The notes beneath the pieces were generated by a model. That model had not been told where the DNA came from. It did no database searches and saw only the letters and a list, made by a program, of their open reading frames with translations. From positions 1 through 6,350 of the forward strand of contig LUZV01000160.1 in the NCBI GenBank assembly GCA_001603765.1: a DNA stretch of 6,350 bases, written 5' to 3'. This document shows, in pieces, positions 1-5,118 of the stretch (position 1 is the first letter of the stretch; each line of letters opens with the position of its first letter). A program made the translations under genes and the position numbers. This DNA comes from Anaerolineales bacterium Chloro_02 (GTDB lineage: Bacteria; Chloroflexota; Anaerolineae; Anaerolineales; Anaerolineaceae).

Positions 1-2
1 TT

Positions 3-674
3 TCCATCCTGGCAGTAATCGGAACAACCATCACGCCTTGGGCGATCTTCTACCTGCAAGCGTCTGTGGCAGATAAAGGCGTCTCGATGGATAAATACGG
101 AGAAGCAAGAATCGACGTCACTTTTGGAGCCGCCTGGGGCAACGTGATTTCGGCATTTATCATCATTGTTACTGCCGCGACGCTTTTTAAAGTAGGTATT
201 CACGTTGAGGATGCCAAAGACGCCGCCCTGGCATTGACGCCATTAGCCGGGGAAGCCTCCACAATTCTTTTCTCCCTGGGGCTGTTGGGCGCTTCGCTGT
301 TGGCGGTTTCCGTGCTGCCCCTTTCAACCACTTACGCAATTTGCGAGGCATTTGGCTTTGAGCGCGGTCTGAACCGCAGCATGAAGGACGCCCCGGTCTT
401 CTATGGGTCATTTATCGGCATCCTCGTCCTGAGCGTGCTGATCGTCCTAATCCCTGGGATGCCCCTGTTCCAGATCATGGTTCTTTCACAAACGGTCAAC
501 GCGATCCTGCTCCCAGTGATTCTGTCTTTGGTTTTGCGTTTGGCCAGTGATCGAGCCATCATGGGTCAATATCGCAACTCAAAACTTACGAACGTGTTAG
601 CAATCAGCATCACCACGCTGATCGTCATCGTGACCGTGATCTTGCTTCTTGAGCCGATACTCACTCGAATATAA
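3..674 (+). CDS. NRAMP-family divalent metal ion transporter, C-terminal part (5' end outside window)
   Basis: This reading frame is open from the window edge, so the gene starts upstream; 223 residues are visible of a family usually about 400-450 long. It is an integral membrane transporter that would import a divalent cation with protons or a gradient. The first visible residues, IGTTITPWAIFYLQAS, match the unwound helix 6 of the NRAMP (SLC11/MntH) fold. Five more hydrophobic segments follow, consistent with helices 7-11: around FGAAWGNVISAFIII, LFSLGLLGASLLAVSVLPLS, YGSFIGILVLSVLIVLIPG, LSQTVNAILLPVILSLVLRL and the C-terminal LAISITTLIVIVTVILLL. The DPG motif of helix 1 lies outside the window. 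The canonical MPH of helix 6 is TPW here, so the metal-coordinating Met is absent and the ion carried may not be Mn or Fe. Family membership is confident; the substrate is unknown. A terminator lies 21 bp past the stop codon. The downstream gene is convergent and unrelated in operon terms. Confidence 0.92.
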   Translation, partial: SILAVIGTTITPWAIFYLQASVADKGVSMDKYGEARIDVTFGAAWGNVISAFIIIVTAATLFKVGIHVEDAKDAALALTPLAGEASTILFSLGLLGASLLAVSVLPLSTTYAICEAFGFERGLNRSMKDAPVFYGSFIGILVLSVLIVLIPGMPLFQIMVLSQTVNAILLPVILSLVLRLASDRAIMGQYRNSKLTNVLAISITTLIVIVTVILLLEPILTRI

Positions 675-695
675 TAAATAACACAATCGAAGACG

Positions 696-743
696 TAAAC
701 TCCCTATCCTTACGCAAAAAAGGCTCGGGAGTTTATTGTTTTT
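696..743 (+). terminator. Rho-independent terminator of the NRAMP gene
   Basis: A perfect 9-bp inverted repeat, TAAACTCCC (696-704) and GGGAGTTTA (727-735), encloses a 22-nt loop and is followed by TTGTTTTT. The T-tract is on the plus strand only, so this best terminates the NRAMP transcript. The tract runs into the last codons of the convergent ATPase gene, whose TAA stop is at 744-742. On the minus strand the same stem is followed by CGTCTTCG, so it would be a weak terminator for the uptake operon. The long loop makes it less compact than usual. Confidence 0.75.
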
Positions 744-1764
744 AATGGGTGGATTGTGATTTAAGGTGGTTGATCAGGTCGTAAATAGATGAGAAAATGT
801 TCACCTGGTTCTCGAATTCAACCTGCCACTGAAGCTTTTCCTCCCGCGTGATCACCTTTATCGCCACAGTGCCGGGGGTTTCGTCCTTTTCCACGCAAAA
901 ACCAGCCCTGCGTAGCGCCCGTTTGGTCCAGATAAACTCAGGTCCTTGCCCTTCCAGAAAAACAGGGACAGACGCGGGAGACTGGGTTTCAAAAGTGCCG
1001 GAAGAAGGATCAAAGTTGACGCCCCTGCGGTTGAAAGTTTCAGCAAAGCTGCCGTTAAGTACCAGGTCCTCGGGAGCGCCCTGGCGAATTACCCCGTGTT
1101 CATCCATCAGCCAGATGCGGTCGGCATGCCGCAGAGCCAGATCAAGATCGTGCGTGGAGGTGAGAACGGCTTTGTCATGCCCGTAAGCGAGGTCGTGGAG
1201 CAGGCTCATCACCACCACCCTGCCAGGCAAATCCAGGTAAGCGGTTGGCTCATCCAAGACCAGCAATCTGGGTTCCTGTGCCAGCGCGCGGGCGATCATC
1301 ACCTTTTGGCGTTCGCCATCGCTCAGTTTGTGCACCATACGCTCCTCAAACCCTTCGAGCCCTACCATTTTTAAGGATTGATCTACAATGTTCCAATCTT
1401 TTTCGCTCATCCTGTCAAACAGCCCGGTGAATGGGAAACGCCCCATCGCCACCAATTCCCGTACAGTCATCGCCCCGACCTGAATCGGACTGGTAAGGAC
1501 GACACTAATCTCGTTCGCCAGTTCCTTTCGGGGGTATTCCTCCAGCTTCCTGCCGCTGATGTATACCTCACCGCCCAGCGCAGGCAGCAGCCCCGTGAGG
1601 GTTCGCAGTAAAGTTGACTTTCCAGCGCCGTTTGGTCCAACCAGGCAGACTAGTTCGCCCTGGTGCAGAGTTAAATTTAAGCCAGACCCCACAATTCTTC
1701 GCGATGGTTTACCATTAAGATAGCCTATTTCGAGCTGATGAGTGTTGAGGAGGAGCTCTTTCAT
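742..1764 (-). CDS. btuD: ABC transporter ATPase of BtuD/FecE type with C-terminal extension (cobalamin/corrinoid uptake)
   Basis: This 340-residue cytoplasmic ATPase would power the permease encoded just upstream. It shows Walker A GPNGAGKS (residues 43-50), signature LSDGE (147-151), Walker B LLVLDEP (167-173, catalytic E172), D-loop AYLD (175-178) and switch His in TSTHD (H205). Where BtuD or FecE normally carry a Q-loop glutamine (as in LLPQ), this protein reads VVLTSPIQ, so the position is T91 with a Gln four residues later. The usual family length is about 250-260; residues from about 250 to 340 form an extra C-terminal domain without a motif I recognise, possibly regulatory. Its ATG overlaps the permease stop as ATGA (1764-1761), indicating translational coupling. 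The substrate is inferred from the operon's cobalamin riboswitch; siderophore or heme transport are the alternatives from homology alone. Confidence 0.93.
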   Translation of the reverse strand: MKELLLNTHQLEIGYLNGKPSRRIVGSGLNLTLHQGELVCLVGPNGAGKSTLLRTLTGLLPALGGEVYISGRKLEEYPRKELANEISVVLTSPIQVGAMTVRELVAMGRFPFTGLFDRMSEKDWNIVDQSLKMVGLEGFEERMVHKLSDGERQKVMIARALAQEPRLLVLDEPTAYLDLPGRVVVMSLLHDLAYGHDKAVLTSTHDLDLALRHADRIWLMDEHGVIRQGAPEDLVLNGSFAETFNRRGVNFDPSSGTFETQSPASVPVFLEGQGPEFIWTKRALRRAGFCVEKDETPGTVAIKVITREEKLQWQVEFENQVNIFSSIYDLINHLKSQSTH

Positions 1765-2843
1765 ACGCTAAACGATGCAGCTCCCTGTTTGCGTTTTAAT
1801 ACAATCCACAGTACAAATGGTGCGCCGAAAAGGGACGTAACAACATTGATCGGCAACACAAACTGGCTGCCAGGCATCTGAGCAATCAGATCCGCCATCA
1901 CCGCCACAATCGCGCCAATCAGAATGACCGCCGGGATAAGCAATTTATGATTGGAGGTCTTAAAAAGATTTCTGGCGATATGCGGCACAGCCACTCCAAT
2001 AAACCCAATCGGTCCGCAAAACGCTGTAATCGCTCCGGACAAAACCGATGAGCTGATCAGAACCAGCACCCGCAGCCGCGAAACGTTCAGACCCATCGTC
2101 TTGGCATAATCCTCGCCGAGCAAAAGCGCGTTGAGTCCTTTTGGCAGAAAAGCGAGGATCCCCAGACCAAAAATTACCACCGGAATGAGCACCTGCAACT
2201 GCTGCCAGGTAACCCCGCTAAAAGAACCAAAAGACCAGATGCTGTAGGCTTTCACTTTCTCAGGCGCGCTGAAATAAACAAGCAAACTGACCAACGCGCC
2301 GGTAGCATGCCCAAACATCAGGCCGAGAATTAACAATGTGGTGGGGTTTTGGACGCGCTTACCGACCAGTAAGATCAGAGCCATGACGAAAGCCGCCCCC
2401 AAGGATGCTGCTCCAATCAAGCCGAGGTCGCCGCCCACACTTAAAGTTGGGATGAACAAACCGGTAGCCAGGCTGGCCCCCATAATGGCGATAGCAACGC
2501 CAAGGCTGGCTCCGCTGTTGATACCCAGGATGAAGGGATCGGCAAGCGGGTTGCGAAACATCGTCTGCATCTGCAGCCCGGAGGCGCTCAATGCCATCCC
2601 AGCCGCAATTGCCGTGATAATTTTCGGCAGCCGATAATTGCTAATAATGAACACCCAGCTTTCCTTCACCCCAGGTTGACCAAACAAAACTCGAACAATT
2701 TCCCTCAGGGGGATTCGAACGGAACCGAGCGAGAGATTCAAAATCACGACTAACAAAAGAATAACAACCAACACGAATAAGAAACCTATCCGGTTAGACG
2801 TTGCCCGGTTGGCGGATGTTGAATTCTTCTCGCTCTGGTTCAT
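1761..2843 (-). CDS. btuC: ABC transporter permease of BtuC/FecD family (cobalamin/corrinoid uptake)
   Basis: This is the inner-membrane permease of a type II importer, about 360 residues with roughly ten hydrophobic segments, which fits the family. Diagnostic signatures are NYRLPKIITAIAAGMALSASG, then FRNPLADPFILGINSGASLG near the N-terminal third. Toward the C-terminus, GEDYAKTMGLNVSRLR corresponds to the ATPase-contacting cytoplasmic loop, followed by GPIGFIGVAVPHIAR. The first 20 residues are a polar, Ser/Asn-rich cytoplasmic tail before the first helix. The start is uncertain: ATG at 2843 is chosen, 9 nt after the binding-protein stop. A TTG at 2852, directly abutting that stop, would add three residues. 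Neither has a convincing Shine-Dalgarno, so translation is probably coupled to the upstream gene. The stop overlaps the ATPase ATG by 4 nt. Family assignment is very firm; the corrinoid substrate is inferred from the riboswitch. Confidence 0.94.
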   Translation of the reverse strand: MNQSEKNSTSANRATSNRIGFLFVLVVILLLVVILNLSLGSVRIPLREIVRVLFGQPGVKESWVFIISNYRLPKIITAIAAGMALSASGLQMQTMFRNPLADPFILGINSGASLGVAIAIMGASLATGLFIPTLSVGGDLGLIGAASLGAAFVMALILLVGKRVQNPTTLLILGLMFGHATGALVSLLVYFSAPEKVKAYSIWSFGSFSGVTWQQLQVLIPVVIFGLGILAFLPKGLNALLLGEDYAKTMGLNVSRLRVLVLISSSVLSGAITAFCGPIGFIGVAVPHIARNLFKTSNHKLLIPAVILIGAIVAVMADLIAQMPGSQFVLPINVVTSLFGAPFVLWIVLKRKQGAASFSV

Positions 2844-2852
2844 CTGGCTCAA

Positions 2853-4079
2853 TTACTGCAATTGTTGATAATAGAACAGTTCATGCCCCGCGGCTAAATC
2901 CGGGTAGAAAATTGAGATCAAATCCATTAATACCACATCCGGGTTGGCAACGCCGCTTTCAAAATAGTCCGAACCTCCCATCGAGGTCACCCGGGCATTA
3001 TTATTGAAGACCTTCCCATCCTGATACGCTTTAAATTCTGCGTAGCGCGGGTCCATCGCGGCCAAACTGGCAAGGTCAGCGGCAAAGCCAACATTGAGCC
3101 AATAATCCGCGCCTTTTGCTCGCTCAACAACCACCTCAAAATCCAACGGCATGGCGCCGGAGCCTTCCAGGTCGCTCCAGAGGTAATTCGCGCCGGCATC
3201 CTTCAGAAGGATCGCAACATAGCTCTGAGCGCCAGGCATGTACCACGCGCCTTCATAAGCAGTATTGACGAAAACACTGACCTTACTGGATTGATCCGCA
3301 GCCAAAGCCTTAGCTTTTTCATAGCGAGAAACCATGGCATCAAAAATCTTGCCTGCTTCAGCTTCTTTATTATAGAAGGCGGCAATAAACTTGCCCCATT
3401 CAGCCCGACCAAGAGGATCTTGTTCGAGATAATCTGAATTGATTACGACCGGCAAACCAGCTTGCTGGAGCGCGGGATGCGTATCCCAATCCGCGAAACC
3501 TGAAGCGGATGTCATGATCACGTCTGGCGCCAGTTCGAGCAGCCTCTCTACGTCAATACTCGGTCCGCTCCCCACGGTTGCCACACCGCCAGTCTCAACC
3601 CACAGGCGCAAATCGGGGTTATAGGTGTAATCTGCCGTGTCAACGGCAACAACTGAGGCAAGCTCGCCGATTTGATCCAGAAACGGCAAATAAGTGGTAG
3701 ACAATGAAACAAAACTGTCAATGGGCGTGCTGATCACAACCGCCTTACTGAGATCGTCGCTAACCGTAGCGCCGGCAGGCACCAGTGCGTAAACAATCGG
3801 TTCAGTCGCGCCGGACCAGGGAGTGAGCACGGTCAGAAGTTTGTAGCCATCTTTGTACTCAAGCGTAAAGTTTTTGGCATAATCAATGGTTACGTGTTCT
3901 GCCGCGGTGGTCAGCTCGGTTGTCTCCTTAACTGGATACGCCGTGGCTTGAGGCTCAGCGGCTGGCGCTTCGGTAGCGACAGCAGCCGGAGCTTCGGTGT
4001 TAATAACTCCGGCGGGTGCCTGGCAGGCGGACAAAGCGAAAATGACTGTTACTGCCAGAAGGGTCAAGATTTTTTTCAT
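2853..4079 (-). CDS. btuF: Corrinoid/cobalamin ABC transporter substrate-binding lipoprotein (BtuF-like)
   Basis: This 408-residue extracytoplasmic binding protein would deliver its ligand to the permease downstream. The N-terminus is a lipoprotein signal: MKK, a hydrophobic core, then lipobox LSAC with the modified Cys at residue 19. A low-complexity Ala/Pro/Thr/Glu linker (about 20-60, with repeated TEAPA) tethers the domain to the membrane. The fold is the class III helical-backbone binding protein: SLSTTYLPFLDQIGEL (about 126-140) at the start of lobe 1, SIDVERLLELAPDVIM (174-189) before the linking helix, and a C-terminal NPDVVLMDLISIFYPDL (379-395) typical of the iron/B12 subfamily. The ATG at 4079 is supported by AAGAGGAG just upstream and by the signal peptide beginning there. 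The gene is first in a three-gene operon and lies directly behind a cobalamin riboswitch and terminator. Heme or siderophore binding cannot be excluded by homology, but the riboswitch favours a corrinoid. Confidence 0.94.
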   Translation of the reverse strand: MKKILTLLAVTVIFALSACQAPAGVINTEAPAAVATEAPAAEPQATAYPVKETTELTTAAEHVTIDYAKNFTLEYKDGYKLLTVLTPWSGATEPIVYALVPAGATVSDDLSKAVVISTPIDSFVSLSTTYLPFLDQIGELASVVAVDTADYTYNPDLRLWVETGGVATVGSGPSIDVERLLELAPDVIMTSASGFADWDTHPALQQAGLPVVINSDYLEQDPLGRAEWGKFIAAFYNKEAEAGKIFDAMVSRYEKAKALAADQSSKVSVFVNTAYEGAWYMPGAQSYVAILLKDAGANYLWSDLEGSGAMPLDFEVVVERAKGADYWLNVGFAADLASLAAMDPRYAEFKAYQDGKVFNNNARVTSMGGSDYFESGVANPDVVLMDLISIFYPDLAAGHELFYYQQLQ

Positions 4080-4093
4080 ATTCTCCTCTTTCT

Positions 4094-4129
4094 AAAAAAA
4101 TCAACCCCTTCTGGATTAGAAAGGGTTGA
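4094..4129 (-). terminator. Intrinsic terminator of the cobalamin riboswitch expression platform
   Basis: Read on the minus strand, TCAACCCTTTCT (4129-4118) pairs with AGAAGGGGTTGA (4112-4101) across the 5-nt loop AATCC. This gives 12 continuous pairs with one wobble, followed by seven U residues (4100-4094). The Shine-Dalgarno of the binding-protein gene (AGGAG at 4087-4083) starts only 6 nt after the U-tract, so the hairpin separates the aptamer from the coding region. Its position and form mark it as the off-switch of the leader. It cannot coexist with the antiterminator at 4170-4107. Confidence 0.88.
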
Positions 4130-4170
4130 GAATATGAGCGCATCTCACCCACCCTCTTAATCCGAGAAGG
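4107..4170 (-). promoter_or_regulatory. Candidate antiterminator hairpin in the riboswitch leader
   Basis: On the minus strand the 20-nt segment 4170-4151 can pair with the 20-nt segment 4126-4107. The helix has blocks of 6, 6 and 7 pairs (19 in all, one wobble), broken only by single bulged C residues at 4164 and 4119. The loop 4150-4127 holds a small TGAG/CTCA hairpin. The 3' arm contains most of the terminator 5' arm, the terminator loop (its AATCC pairs with GGATT of the 5' arm) and part of the terminator 3' arm, so the two structures are mutually exclusive. Its role in antitermination is inferred from geometry alone. Confidence 0.7.
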
Positions 4171-4184
4171 TTCGTTTGGGTTTT

Positions 4185-4304
4185 CCTGAGGGTGGCTTCC
4201 TGGCTTGTCTTACGACTTACAGTTGCGGTACAGCGCTGGACTTTCACCAGCTTCCGTCATTACGCCTTAGCATCCGGGCTTAGGGCTACCTCAGATTGAA
4301 TTGT
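4185..4304 (-). promoter_or_regulatory. Cobalamin (B12) riboswitch aptamer
   Basis: The minus-strand leader carries the conserved core of the cobalamin riboswitch class. A GGAAGCTGGTGAAAGTCC element (4256-4239) is followed by GCGCTGTACCGCAACTGTAAG (about 4236-4216), a GTC-GTAA-GAC hairpin with a GNRA-type loop (4217-4208), and the B12 box AAGCCAGGAAGCC (4206-4194). A closing helix P1 can form between CTGAGG (4294-4289) and CCTCAG (4191-4186). The predicted transcription start lies about 10 nt upstream of P1, so the aptamer occupies the very 5' end of the mRNA. It precedes the btuFCD-like operon, where members of this class usually repress uptake when adenosylcobalamin or another cobalamin is plentiful. 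Subclass and ligand preference cannot be decided by eye, and the outer boundaries are approximate. Confidence 0.93.
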
Positions 4305-4310
4305 GCCTTT

Positions 4311-4339
4311 ATCTTAACACCCCTATGAGGGGATGTCAA
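4311..4339 (-). promoter_or_regulatory. Sigma70-type promoter of the cobalamin uptake operon
   Basis: Read on the minus strand, a perfect -35 TTGACA (4339-4334) is followed by exactly 17 bp and a -10 TAAGAT (4316-4311, four of six consensus bases). The expected start is near 4304, immediately before the riboswitch aptamer, which independently supports the assignment. The spacer contains a palindrome listed separately. Confidence 0.72.
4320..4332. repeat. Palindrome CCCCT-ATG-AGGGG in the promoter spacer, possible operator
   Basis: Two perfect 5-bp inverted arms, CCCCT and AGGGG, flank ATG between the -35 and -10 elements of the uptake operon promoter. The position would allow a bound repressor to block polymerase, or a regulator to remodel the spacer. 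It is short enough to arise by chance, and no regulator gene is present nearby, so operator function is only a suggestion. Confidence 0.35.
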
Positions 4340-4439
4340 TAACAAAGGCTGCGACGCATATTCATCCGCTTTGGTTTTTAATCAATAAACATGCCTAACA
4401 AGCTGCATTTTTTCGTCTAAGAGGAAAATCAGCCAGTTT

Positions 4440-4470
4440 TTGCTTCTCTGCGGGTAATCCATTGTAAAAT
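4440..4470 (+). promoter_or_regulatory. Candidate promoter of the cysteine peptidase gene, possibly giving a leaderless mRNA
   Basis: A good -10 candidate TAAAAT (4465-4470) lies 6 nt before the ATG at 4477. A weak -35-like TTGCTT (4440-4445) sits 19 bp upstream of it. With the usual -10 to start distance, transcription would begin at or next to the A of the ATG. No Shine-Dalgarno is visible in front of the gene, which fits leaderless translation. The rest of 4340-4440 is AT-rich, with no gene, terminator or repeat that I can support. Confidence 0.4.
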
Positions 4471-4476
4471 AGCTCT

Positions 4477-5118
4477 ATGAAGAAGACCAGCATCCGCGCG
4501 CTGCCTGAAACTAGCCTCGCCAAATTCCAATCCCTGCAAACCGGAAATGACTGCGCCATCCACTCGCTTGCCGCTGCCATCGAAATCCTGACAGATGTTA
4601 AACTAAACCCCACAGACATCATCTCCGAGGTGAACCGGATCTGGTGGCATGGGCGGTTCTTCCGTCTGGCGCCAAACTCCGGCATTACCCCGCCGCTGCA
4701 GGTGCGCCTGCTCGATTATCTGGCAAAAAAGCACAACTTGCCGCTTAGCGCCAGGCTCTTACACCTCAGCCCCGAAGTGCTTCCATTGATGGCAGAGGCA
4801 GAGAATGCTGTTTGCCTTGTAACGATCTACTGGTGGTTCAAAAACGCGCCGGCAATCTATTACATGGACCAGCCTCAAAATTACAACGCCTTACAACTCG
4901 CCGGCGGTCATACCATGGTTTTCGCGGCTTACGACCCCACTCACCTCAGCGGAGGAGTCCGCACCCCTTGGGGGTTCATCAACTCCTGGGTTTCCGAAGG
5001 TGCTGGCTTGTTTTGGATGGAAGACCGCGAATTCCGCAAAGCCTGGGGGATGCCCATCCCTCGCTGGGGAAAAAACGCCGCCGTTATCATCTCACAGAAA
5101 GAATTGAAATCATCGTGA
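4477..5118 (+). CDS. Papain/C39-like cysteine peptidase, standalone
   Basis: This 213-residue protein has no signal peptide or membrane helix, so it is probably cytoplasmic. It shows a plausible cysteine-protease triad in the correct order: nucleophile C26 in GNDCAIHSLAAAI, H145 in AGGHTMVFAAYD, and N169 in GFINSW, the last resembling the papain NSW element. Q21 is a candidate oxyanion residue, although it is five positions before the Cys rather than the usual six. Similarity is to the C39/C39-like group, whose members cleave leader peptides or act as amidohydrolases. I cannot name a precise family, and the substrate is unknown. The ATG at 4477 is the only reasonable start: an in-frame TAA lies at 4465-4467 and the next Met is residue 105. 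The stop overlaps the GTG of the ABC exporter by 4 nt (GTGA), so the two are probably co-translated and functionally linked. The gene is divergent from the corrinoid operon. Confidence 0.8.
   Translation: MKKTSIRALPETSLAKFQSLQTGNDCAIHSLAAAIEILTDVKLNPTDIISEVNRIWWHGRFFRLAPNSGITPPLQVRLLDYLAKKHNLPLSARLLHLSPEVLPLMAEAENAVCLVTIYWWFKNAPAIYYMDQPQNYNALQLAGGHTMVFAAYDPTHLSGGVRTPWGFINSWVSEGAGLFWMEDREFRKAWGMPIPRWGKNAAVIISQKELKSS

Noticed and set aside
705..726. A6 run (715-720) as a minus-strand terminator U-tract for the uptake operon
   Set aside because: On the minus strand the run is not preceded by a convincing GC-rich stem; it lies inside the loop of the plus-strand terminator hairpin.
946..1374. 142-codon plus-strand reading frame inside the ATPase gene
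   Set aside because: It is the antisense shadow of conserved ATPase motifs (signature, Walker B, H-loop). The HHHH run it contains is only the complement of ATPase codons.
742..4079. Iron-siderophore or heme uptake as the function of the ABC importer
   Set aside because: Homology allows it, but the leader carries a cobalamin riboswitch rather than any iron-responsive site, so corrinoid uptake is the better-supported reading.
3894..4160. 88-codon plus-strand reading frame across the binding-protein start and terminator
   Set aside because: It is antisense to a signal peptide and to the riboswitch expression platform, both of which have independent support. The Gly/Ser-rich translation is a complement artefact of the Ala/Pro linker.
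4208..4217. Small GTC-GTAA-GAC hairpin considered as part of a tRNA-like structure
   Set aside because: There is no cloverleaf, acceptor stem or T-loop around it, and its position between GCAACTGTAAG and the B12 box matches a peripheral helix of the cobalamin aptamer.
4395..4685. 96-codon minus-strand reading frame overlapping the start of the peptidase gene
   Set aside because: It lies mostly antisense to the conserved N-terminus of the cysteine peptidase, including the Cys motif. It shows no recognisable domain and is best explained as a shadow frame.
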